The position numbers were made by a program, and so were the translations under genes. From the NCBI RefSeq assembly GCF_002532075.1, contig NZ_LYXE01000119.1, forward strand, positions 1 to 38,870: a stretch of DNA of 38,870 nucleotides. The letters are read 5' to 3'. The notes beneath the pieces are model-generated. The model worked only from the letters and a program-made list of their open reading frames with translations. It did not search any database and was not told the DNA's origin. This document shows positions 32,887 to 38,870 of the stretch, in pieces; within the stretch, counting starts at the first letter, position 1; every line of letters starts with the position of its first letter. Origin of the DNA: Candidatus Chloroploca asiatica (lineage in GTDB: Bacteria > Chloroflexota > Chloroflexia > Chloroflexales > Chloroflexaceae).

Positions 32887-32982
32887 AGCGGGTTGCGGCA
32901 GAAGCGGGTTGCGGCAGAAGCGGGTTGCGGCAGAAGCGGGTTGCGGCAGAAGCGGGTTGCGGCGGAGGCGGGTTGCGGCAGA
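32887..32982. repeat. Six 16-bp tandem repeats upstream of scpB
   Basis: AGCGGGTTGCGGCAGA is repeated six times, the last two with single changes, ending 31 bp before the scpB start. They are open in the scpB frame but sit before its likely start codon. Confidence 0.9.
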
Positions 32983-33013
32983 AGTTTGGTTTCTGATGAG
33001 GTCGAGGTTTACT

Positions 33014-33544
33014 GTGATAGAGAGCGAATTCAGTCTGGTTCAACTGGTCGAGAGCCTACTTTTTGTGGCGGGTGAGCCACTGACGCTGCCTGATCTAGCG
33101 CGAGCACTTGAGGTACCGGCTGAGGCGGTGGAACAGGCTTTGCAAGAACTGGCAACGCACTTGCAGACCCGTGGCATCCGCCTCCAGCGCCACGGTGACG
33201 GACTGCAACTGGTTACTGCGCCAGAGGCTACCCCAGCCATCGCACGGCTGCTCGGGCTCCAGGCCAGTGGACGGCTCTCCAACGCTGCGCTCGAAGTGCT
33301 GGCCATTATTGCCTACCGCCAACCACTCACCCGCGCCCAGGTCGACGCGATCCGCGGGGTGGATAGTAGTGGCACGCTGCGCGCCCTGCTTGCCCGTGAC
33401 CTGATCAGCGAGGCCGGGCGGCTTGAAACTGTCGGTCGGCCGATTCTCTATGCCACCACGCCCGCCTTTCTCCAACAATTTGGCCTGCTCAGCCTCGCTG
33501 ATCTGCCGCCCCTCGATCTTCCCCAGGTCGAAGCAGCGCAATAA
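33014..33544 (+). CDS. scpB: Segregation and condensation protein B
   Basis: With GTG at 33014 the protein has 176 residues. It shows the ScpB winged-helix pattern: LVESLLFVAGEPLTLPDLA, LQLVTAPEA, SNAALEVLAIIAYRQPLTRAQVDAIRGV and a final RPILYATTPAFLQQFGL. ScpB works with ScpA and SMC in condensing and segregating the chromosome. The GTG has GAGG (33004-33007) upstream, whereas the in-frame ATG at 32996 has none. scpA is not adjacent here; instead the gene borders the origin region. Confidence 0.88.
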   Translation: MIESEFSLVQLVESLLFVAGEPLTLPDLARALEVPAEAVEQALQELATHLQTRGIRLQRHGDGLQLVTAPEATPAIARLLGLQASGRLSNAALEVLAIIAYRQPLTRAQVDAIRGVDSSGTLRALLARDLISEAGRLETVGRPILYATTPAFLQQFGLLSLADLPPLDLPQVEAAQ

Positions 33545-33910
33545 CCCACGCTGATCTGCCGTCCCACGATCGCCCCCACCTAATAACCCACGCCTTGTCC
33601 ACACTCACCCCCCAGTTATCCACAATTTTGTTGCGAAGCATTGCTTGTCTCCCAACAGGGCTTCCATCCCATTGCAATGCTTTCGCCCGATCCAAAAAGC
33701 CATGACACCACGAAAAGTTATCCACATCGGTCGCGCATAGTTGTCAACATAGACACGTGAATCAAGCACTGGGATCGAAAGTTTCAGCCCTAGAGCACCG
33801 TGCAAAACTATAAGCAAGAATTATAGAGATCGTACGTTATGTTGCTTGAAATGGATGGGAAGATCGAGTATGATTGCCAGCAGACTAAAAACGCAACGGC
33901 GACTACTCCT

Positions 33911-33976
33911 GCTACGCTCGTAGCTTGTATGAGCAGAAGCGAAGCTACGCTCGCAGCTTGTGTGAGCAGAAGCGAA
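33911..33976. repeat. Two 33-bp direct repeats in the origin region
   Basis: The unit starts GCTACGCTCG and ends GAGCAGAAGCGAA. The second copy has two changes, and a third copy begins at 33977 and breaks off. Confidence 0.85.
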
Positions 33977-34076
33977 GCTACGTAAGGGCCAACGGCCCGC
34001 TTTCCAGGTTCATTTTGATGTGTAAGGGGCAGCGGCCCCGCTTTATCGTGAGAAGTCTGCGGGAAGGCAGTGTGTC

Positions 34077-34105
34077 TTGCCCCCTGGCTTTGTATTGTCT
34101 ATGTA
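34077..34105 (+). promoter_or_regulatory. Possible dnaA promoter
   Basis: TTGCCC (34077-34082) and TATGTA (34100-34105) are 17 bp apart. Both hexamers are weak, and the implied start would fall close to or inside the Shine-Dalgarno. Confidence 0.35.
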
Positions 34106-34121
34106 GGACAAGGAGGTGCCT

Positions 34122-35519
34122 GTGAATCTGAACCAGATCTGGCAAGCAGCACTGGGCACCATTCAGATGCAGACATCCCGTCAAGAGTTTGATACGTGGC
34201 TGCGTGGTACCACCCTCCTTGCGCTCGATGGTGGGACGGCAACGGTCGGGACGAGCTCGCCCTTCCATAAAGAGGGGATTGAGACACGTTACATCACGCC
34301 CGTCCGCCGTTCGCTCGGCGATGTGGTCGGCTACCCAGTGCAGGTGCGGATCGTGATTGCCAATGGCACCAGCGGGATGCTCCGCCATGAGCTAGCCACG
34401 ACGACGCCCCTGGTCACGGCAGCGGATGATGAGGCGTATGGTAACAACGAGCGGGCCGTGCAGCTCGATCTGTCAAGTGCGCTCCGCACCGGGATGCTCA
34501 ATCCAAAGTATACTTTTTCGCGGTTTATCGTTGGCTCAAGCAACCGGATGGCCCACGCGGCCTGCCTTGCGGTGGCCGATAATCCCGGCCAGGCCTACAA
34601 TCCCCTCTTCCTCTACGGCGGGGTGGGGCTCGGCAAGACCCACCTGTTGCACGCAATTGGCAATTATGTGCTCGATCGCGACCCTGAAATTAATGTGCTC
34701 TATGTCTCTTCCGAGAAGTTTACGAATGATCTGATTAATGCCATTCGTCGCCAGCAGACCGAAGAATTTCGCATTCGCTATCGTAATATTGATGTGTTGT
34801 TGATTGACGATATTCAGTTTATTGCGGGCAAAGATGCCACCCAGGAGGAGTTTTTTCATACGTTTAATGCGTTGCATTCGGCTGCCAAGCATATCGTGAT
34901 TAGCTCGGATAAGCCGCCCAAAGCGATTCTGACCCTTGAAGAACGCCTGCGCAGCCGCTTTGAATGGGGCCTGATCTGCGATGTGCAACCGCCCGATCTC
35001 GAGACTCGTACGGCCATCCTGCGCGCAAAAGGCGAACAGATGAATGTCTATATTCCCGACGAAGTCTTTGATTTCCTGGCCTACAAGGTTCAGAGCAACA
35101 TCCGTGAACTCGAGGGGAGTCTCAATCGTGTTGCGGCCTACGCCGACTTGCACGGCCTGCCTGTCAACGTCGAGGTGGCAACGCTCGCCCTGGCCGATCT
35201 GCTCGGCACCTCACGCCGCCGTCGCATCACGCCCGAGATGATTATTCAGGCGGTCAGCGAACACTATGGCATTGATGTGCGCATTCTGCAGGGCCGTGGC
35301 CGCTCACGCAATATCGTTGGCCCACGCCAGGTCGCGATGTATCTGCTGCGCGAAGAGACCGAGTGTAGCCTGGTTGACATTGGCAACCTACTGGGTGGGC
35401 GCGACCATACCACCGTCATGCATGGCTATGAGAAGATCGGTGACGACATCAACACCGATACCCGCCTGCGCAACGAGGTGCTCACCATCCGCGAGCGGCT
35501 CTATGCCCAGAGTGCGTAG
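34122..35519 (+). CDS. dnaA: Chromosomal replication initiator DnaA
   Basis: The 465-residue protein shows domain I ([13 protein letters not shown]), the AAA+ domain with Walker [14 protein letters not shown] and Walker [13 protein letters not shown], the arginine-finger region, and a domain IV ending [15 protein letters not shown], the DnaA-box-binding signature. The GTG at 34122 is chosen because AAGGAGG (34110-34116) lies 5 nt upstream; the in-frame GTG at 34116 would overlap that site. The start next to DnaA boxes supports an origin here and possible autoregulation. Confidence 0.97.
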   Translation: MNLNQIWQAALGTIQMQTSRQEFDTWLRGTTLLALDGGTATVGTSSPFHKEGIETRYITPVRRSLGDVVGYPVQVRIVIANGTSGMLRHELATTTPLVTAADDEAYGNNERAVQLDLSSALRTGMLNPKYTFSRFIVGSSNRMAHAACLAVADNPGQAYNPLFLYGGVGLGKTHLLHAIGNYVLDRDPEINVLYVSSEKFTNDLINAIRRQQTEEFRIRYRNIDVLLIDDIQFIAGKDATQEEFFHTFNALHSAAKHIVISSDKPPKAILTLEERLRSRFEWGLICDVQPPDLETRTAILRAKGEQMNVYIPDEVFDFLAYKVQSNIRELEGSLNRVAAYADLHGLPVNVEVATLALADLLGTSRRRRITPEMIIQAVSEHYGIDVRILQGRGRSRNIVGPRQVAMYLLREETECSLVDIGNLLGGRDHTTVMHGYEKIGDDINTDTRLRNEVLTIRERLYAQSA

Positions 35520-35526
35520 GGGTATT

Positions 35527-35570
35527 CGTCGAGACCTCACAAGGTCTGGCAGATCTGTGAGGTCTCGACG
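35527..35570. terminator. Palindromic element after dnaA
   Basis: Perfect 15-bp arms at 35527-35541 and 35556-35570 lie 8 bp after the dnaA stop. It belongs to the GACCTCACA/TGTGAGGTC repeat family (compare 10871-10928) and can terminate dnaA transcripts, although no T-run is present. Confidence 0.5.
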
Positions 35571-35581
35571 TCGGATAGTTT

Positions 35582-35607
35582 GACGCAAAGGCGCGAAGGC
35601 GCAAAGG
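35582..35607. repeat. GCGCAAAGG dispersed repeat supplying a ribosome site
   Basis: Three 9-bp units GACGCAAAG/GCGCGAAGG/GCGCAAAGG directly precede the next ATG, and the final AAAGG is the only Shine-Dalgarno-like sequence there. Related copies are at 9281, 16806 and 19214. Confidence 0.7.
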
Positions 35608-35610
35608 TGT

Positions 35611-36318
35611 ATGCCCCTCGACGCGATCATCACAACCTGGAGCCAGCCCGAGGTGCTCGTGCTCGCGGGGCTTAGCCTGTTGCTCACGGTGCTCTGGCGC
35701 GTGCCGATCCTTGGCTGGCTCTTGTATCCGTTGCGCCTGCTCGATACCTTTGTTCACGAGATGAGCCACGGGGTGGCGGCGATCATGACGGGTGGGCGCT
35801 TCGAGCGTTTTGTCGTCTACCCAAATCGTGAGGGGTTGGCACATATTCGTGGCGGCAACCGTTTTGTGGTGGTGAGCGCCGGTTATCTTGGCCCTGCGTT
35901 ACTCGGTGGGGCGCTGATTTTGCTTTCAGCGACCGACCTTGCTGAACAGATGATCCTGATGGGCCTCGGCCTCGGATTGGCCCTGCTCTGCCTGCGCTTT
36001 GTCCGCAATCTCTTTGGCATGGTGGCCGGGTTACTGCTTGCGAGCAGCCTCATTGCCGCCGGATGGTACCTCTCACCCCAACCAGCCTCTTGGCTCTTTC
36101 TCTTGCTCATGATGCACCTGCCCCTGAGCGCCGCCAATAGCCTCGTTGACCTGATGCGGCTATCGGTGCGCCGCTCGCACCGCGAACAACGCACCGACGC
36201 CGAGGTGCTCGCCGAAATGACGCACCTCCCCGCGCTGGTCTGGGCCTTATTCTGGTTTATCCTCGCCCTGATCATTATGGTCGTCACCGTGACCGTTGCA
36301 TGGTCGGCAGGGGCGTAG
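35611..36318 (+). CDS. M50-type membrane zinc metalloprotease
   Basis: The 235-residue polytopic protein has the zinc motif HEMSH in the first part (TFVHEMSHGVAAIMTGG) and several later hydrophobic helices, fitting the M50B-like group of intramembrane proteases. A second-site Asp is not obvious, as in many of these shorter members. The substrate is unknown. The start relies on the upstream dispersed repeat for its ribosome site. It lies 91 bp beyond dnaA. Confidence 0.75.
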   Translation: MPLDAIITTWSQPEVLVLAGLSLLLTVLWRVPILGWLLYPLRLLDTFVHEMSHGVAAIMTGGRFERFVVYPNREGLAHIRGGNRFVVVSAGYLGPALLGGALILLSATDLAEQMILMGLGLGLALLCLRFVRNLFGMVAGLLLASSLIAAGWYLSPQPASWLFLLLMMHLPLSAANSLVDLMRLSVRRSHREQRTDAEVLAEMTHLPALVWALFWFILALIIMVVTVTVAWSAGA

Positions 36319-36700
36319 GGGCGCAGTTAGGAACCGGCGGGTGCCGTTGCTGCGCCTAAGGGCGTGCCTGGCCCACGGGATCACGGGGCGATGCACGCCC
36401 CGTAGGGGCGCAGCAGCTGATGACTGATGCAGCCCCCACCGGAGCCGGTGCGGGCCACGCCGTGGTTGGCGCAGGATCGCCCAGCCCTGGGTTCCCGCGT
36501 GCGTGGGAACGCCATGGTATGGTGGGCCGTCCCACCGGTCATGCCCGCGGCATCCCCATGTCATGCCCGCGCACACGGGCATCCAGCGGGTCATGGTGGC
36601 GCAACCCTTTGACGGGTTCACCCCCATCCACCCACATTTGCGCCCTGCCACCTGGGTATACTAAAACTGACTCCGTGCTCGTTCCTGGCGCTGCCTCCGC
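36319..36700. repeat. Gene-free region with several palindromic repeats
   Basis: No gene is seen. Recognisable elements are GGGGCGATGCACGCCCC near 36384, the motif TAGGGGCGCAG near 36318 and 36404 (also in the zinc-ribbon duplications), GTTCCCGCGTGCGTGGGAAC at about 36491-36510, and ATGCCCG/CGGGCAT at 36563-36582. They resemble REP-type repeats. The IS element begins just beyond. Confidence 0.5.
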
Positions 36701-36714
36701 TGCAACGCTGAATC

Positions 36715-36900
36715 TACCCCACGGCTAAAGCCGGGGGGTTCTGGTGGCAACCCGACGCGCTCTGCCCGGCTCTCCCGCTTGCGGCGGTACAGCATCCGCG
36801 CCCTCACGCGCCCTCGTGACCACTGCCCCGGCGACCCGCTCCGACCCGCCATGTGGCAGGTGGCTACCCCCAGAGGGGGCGGCGCTTGCAGGTTGGTGGT
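36715..36900 (-). ncRNA. Predicted omega-RNA of TnpB
   Basis: In IS605-type elements the TnpB guide RNA comes from the right end, overlapping the tnpB 3' end and running into flanking DNA that serves as guide. Here that would be the minus strand from about 36900 across the hairpin at 36717-36737. Limits are guessed from family knowledge, not from a measured transcript. Confidence 0.35.
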
Positions 36901-38311
36901 CTTGCGCCCAGGCGGTGAACGCCTGCACGCTGACCGGACTCGACGCCGCCGGGAGGCGCGATTCCGCACCCGAAAACGCCTGGCGGGCGCTTTCCGCGTC
37001 GAGACGCCAGATTGGGCCATCTGGCCCGCATTCGGCCTGAGCAAAGCGCGCCAGATAGGCGCTCCACACGTCCCGCTGCACCGTGATGCCACAATCACAG
37101 CAGTGGACGCGCTCGGCGAGCGGCTTGCGCGCAATCGTGCCGCAGAGACAGGTTTGCGAGAGTCGCAGCGACGTGGGCAGCACCGTCACCGACGCGCCAG
37201 CACTCACAGCCTTGCGCGTCAGGAGGGTCACAAACGTCGCCGGGGCGGCCTGCCCCACGGCCTTGCCGTAGGATTTTTGGAAACTCCGGTAGCTGTTCTT
37301 CTCGATGCGAATGGCGTCCCCGAGACGGAGGACAGCGTTGGCGAGTTGTCCGTGCAGGCTCGTGCGATGGGCAGCCTCCCGGCGCAGCGCCTCGGCCAGC
37401 TTGCCCTCGGTAGCACGCTGGTTCTGGCTCTTGCGCCACCGCTTCGGGCCCGGCCTGACGCGCCCGTCAGGGAGATAGTTGGCGGGATTGTTGGCCCGCC
37501 GCTGGCGGTCGAGCTTGCGCCGTAGACGCCGCTGCACCTGCTTTTCACCCGCGAACGGTGCCGCCAGATCTACCTGTGCGCCCCAGTCTTCCCCCGCCAG
37601 CCCGAAGGTGCGCGGGCCGGGGTCGATCCCCACCACACCGGTTCCGATGGGATGCTTCGCCTTGCGGTAGGGCGTTCCCGCACAGACAAGCTGGACGAAG
37701 AAGCGTACCCGCCCGTTCAGGACGCGCCGTATAAGCCGAACGAACTTGATGTGGGATGCCAGGGCGTGCGCGACCACCGGGTCGTCGGCGGGGATGCGGG
37801 CTGCCAGAGCAAGCGGCCCCCACCGTACCCGCCCCTCGCGCCAGCGGATACCCTGCTTGTTGGTCTTGCCCTCCACGCTGAGCAGTTGCCCCTTGCCCTT
37901 GAAGCGCGGGCGACCCCGCTTCCCAAACTGGTACTCCCGCACGGCCCCAAAGGCCCGCGTGGCAAGGGTTTGGATCGTATTTGCGTCAAGGTGCTGGCCC
38001 ACCCAACTCTGGGTAAACTGTCCCGCCCAGGCATGTAGGTCATACTCCCGCAGCCCAAACCGCTCGTCCAGTGCCCGGAACGCCGCTGCACGGGCCTTCC
38101 GCTCCTCCTGCGTGCGCCGGGGGAGCGTGCGCGCCTCCTGGTACGCTTTCGCTTGCCGCAGCAGTTCCAGCCGCTTCAGACTTTCCCCCAGCACGGCGTT
38201 ATAGACCTGGCGGGCGCAGTCCAGGCGCACACCCAGCGCCCGCTCGTCATCCCCGGAAAGGATGAGGGGCAGTTCACAGCTAAAGCTGGATGTATGCGAG
38301 CGCCGCGCCAT
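36725..38311 (-). CDS. tnpB: TnpB RNA-guided nuclease (IS605 orfB)
   Basis: The 528-residue protein retains the RuvC-like triad: Asp230 in GIDPGP, Glu337 in RIEKNSYRSF and Asp414 in QRDVWSAY. It also has a zinc ribbon (C388, C390, C404/C407) and a helix-turn N-terminal region (ARQVYNAVLG, RFKGKGQ). It is therefore probably an active omega-RNA-guided endonuclease that keeps the transposon at its donor site. An unusual tail of about 100 residues follows the catalytic region, likely because that DNA also encodes the guide RNA scaffold. The stop codon falls in the right-end hairpin. Confidence 0.9.
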   Translation of the reverse strand: MARRSHTSSFSCELPLILSGDDERALGVRLDCARQVYNAVLGESLKRLELLRQAKAYQEARTLPRRTQEERKARAAAFRALDERFGLREYDLHAWAGQFTQSWVGQHLDANTIQTLATRAFGAVREYQFGKRGRPRFKGKGQLLSVEGKTNKQGIRWREGRVRWGPLALAARIPADDPVVAHALASHIKFVRLIRRVLNGRVRFFVQLVCAGTPYRKAKHPIGTGVVGIDPGPRTFGLAGEDWGAQVDLAAPFAGEKQVQRRLRRKLDRQRRANNPANYLPDGRVRPGPKRWRKSQNQRATEGKLAEALRREAAHRTSLHGQLANAVLRLGDAIRIEKNSYRSFQKSYGKAVGQAAPATFVTLLTRKAVSAGASVTVLPTSLRLSQTCLCGTIARKPLAERVHCCDCGITVQRDVWSAYLARFAQAECGPDGPIWRLDAESARQAFSGAESRLPAASSPVSVQAFTAWAQDHQPASAAPSGGSHLPHGGSERVAGAVVTRAREGADAVPPQAGEPGRARRVATRTPRL

Positions 38312-38314
38312 GGG

Positions 38315-38713
38315 TTACACGCCTTTCTGCTGCTCAAGGTACTGCGTGATGATCGCCAGTGATGCGCCCCCACCCGTTGCGACAACAGAGCTCTTCGTCC
38401 AGCGTGTCGGCAACCTCGTGCGGAGCGATGGGAACGCCTGGCGCACCAAGCGCGACGCGCGGCCTTTCATCAACCGCATGAGCCAGTGGATGCCGAATTG
38501 AGGGTCACACCCCACCAACACATGTACATGATCGGGCATAACTTCCCATTCAATCACCTCAGCCTGGCGCTCGGTGGCAACCTCGCGAAGCATGGCTTTC
38601 AGACGATCATCAATGCCGCCCTGAAGCACCGTACGACGATACGTGGGACACCAGACGACATGGGAGGTGCAGGCAGAGACGATGTTGCAGTTAGAATGAA
38701 ACTTTTGTTCCAT
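38315..38713 (-). CDS. tnpA: TnpA HUH-Y1 transposase (IS200/IS605)
   Basis: The 132-residue Y1 transposase has the HUH motif DHVHVLV (His62, His64) and the catalytic Tyr125 in ITQYLEQQ, with the full family length. It cuts single-stranded DNA at the hairpin-marked ends and rejoins circular intermediates. The ATG at 38713 has no Shine-Dalgarno and lies 7 nt after a TATACT, suggesting a leaderless message. tnpB follows after 3 nt. Confidence 0.93.
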   Translation of the reverse strand: MEQKFHSNCNIVSACTSHVVWCPTYRRTVLQGGIDDRLKAMLREVATERQAEVIEWEVMPDHVHVLVGCDPQFGIHWLMRLMKGRASRLVRQAFPSLRTRLPTRWTKSSVVATGGGASLAIITQYLEQQKGV

Positions 38714-38719
38714 TCAGGC

Positions 38720-38749
38720 AGTATACCACGCAGAGCTACGTACGGTCAA
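38720..38749 (-). promoter_or_regulatory. tnpA promoter overlapping the left-end hairpin
   Basis: On the minus strand, TTGACC (38744-38749) and TATACT (38720-38725) are 18 bp apart, and the predicted start is at or next to the tnpA ATG. The -35 lies in the loop of the left-end hairpin, so TnpA binding could repress its own promoter (inference). Confidence 0.6.
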
Positions 38750-38806
38750 CTGCGTAGCTCAAGCACGCAAGCTGCCCTTATGGCGCTCCGCCCTGATCAA
38801 CGATAA

Positions 38807-38840
38807 TTAGAATTGCCGGTGGTGATCTTTAGAATTGCCG
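38807..38840. repeat. Two TTAGAATTGCCG direct repeats at the window edge
   Basis: The 12-bp motif occurs at 38807-38818 and 38829-38840. It may be part of a terminal binding array of another element that continues outside the window. Nothing else is visible from 38766 to the end. Confidence 0.45.
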
Positions 38841-38870
38841 ATCCCATCTGCCTCCGCGATGACCTACCAT

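Larger units (their letters stand above)
33545..34110. other. Probable chromosomal origin (oriC)
   Basis: This gene-free stretch immediately upstream of dnaA holds same-strand DnaA boxes at 33595-33603 (TTGTCCACA), 33616-33624 and 33718-33726 (both TTATCCACA), plus the variant TTGTCAACA at 33741-33749. A 12/13-bp inverted repeat (33633-33644 with 33674-33686) lies between boxes. An AT-rich block around 33805-33850 with CTATAA/TTATAG ends is a candidate unwinding element. Two 33-bp direct repeats (33911-33943 and 33944-33976) and two small GC hairpins follow. Confidence 0.75.
36705..38765 (-). mobile_element. IS200/IS605-family insertion sequence
   Basis: tnpA and tnpB lie in one direction, 3 nt apart. 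The likely right end carries the hairpin CGGCTAAAGCCG (36722-36733) with outer C/G pairs, a shape common in this family. The likely left end has an 8-bp hairpin (38733-38740 with 38753-38760). These elements have no terminal inverted repeats and leave no target duplication. Both outer boundaries are estimates. Confidence 0.8.

Noticed and set aside
32887-32982. Possible CRISPR array
   Set aside because: Units are 16 bp and contiguous with no spacers, and no cas genes are present.

Overview
The window looks like a chromosomal segment of a Chloroflexota bacterium, most likely a filamentous Chloroflexales/Roseiflexus-like lineage. This is inferred from moderately high GC, many intergenic palindromes, Rpn-family proteins with EGRQ repeats, secreted cohesin/dockerin proteins ending in a 'YLP' motif, MalT-type regulators and a large cyclic-glucan synthase. 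The window also holds the probable chromosomal origin, because dnaA lies beside a gene-free stretch with DnaA boxes. All identifications rest on reading motifs; no database search was run.

Layout. 1-357: palindromic repeats. 358-1317: Rpn/PD-(D/E)XK protein. 1374-2448 (minus): UbiA-family prenyltransferase, overlapped by an internally deleted NAD(P)-binding protein. 2639-3142: small protein made of two LuxR-type HTH domains. 3432-10923: secreted/surface proteins, namely two paralogues with constant N-termini and unrelated C-termini, a 1230-residue CHAP/repeat/cohesin/dockerin/cohesin protein, and a double-cohesin scaffoldin-like protein. 11006-13654: MalT/LuxR ATP-dependent activator. 13793-15383: alpha/beta hydrolase, a coupled small protein and a hydrolase remnant. 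15608-29278: an envelope and general-stress island with GlsB/YeaQ, CsbD, two zinc-ribbon paralogues in a ~640 bp duplication flanking an FAD/Rieske oxidoreductase, a 2879-residue cyclic beta-1,2-glucan synthase, and a YflT-type stress protein with a 48-bp minisatellite. Then come tRNA-Arg(CCT), bioY (minus), a GAPDH-arsJ arsenate-efflux operon, scpB, oriC, dnaA, an M50 protease, and an intact IS200/IS605 element (tnpA, tnpB).

Most noteworthy. (1) Three sites in the stress island share one operator-like palindrome whose centre lies 64-65 bp upstream of a -10-like hexamer; two of them precede glsB and the YflT-type gene. This suggests an undescribed stress regulon. (2) The GAPDH-arsJ promoter carries three CTTAAY hexamers at exact 11-bp spacing upstream of the -35, resembling a Pho box, so arsenate efflux may be tied to phosphate starvation. 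(3) A 68-bp near-perfect hairpin sits in frame inside the glucan synthase gene. (4) Adjacent genes encode cohesins and a dockerin in a non-cellulosomal setting.
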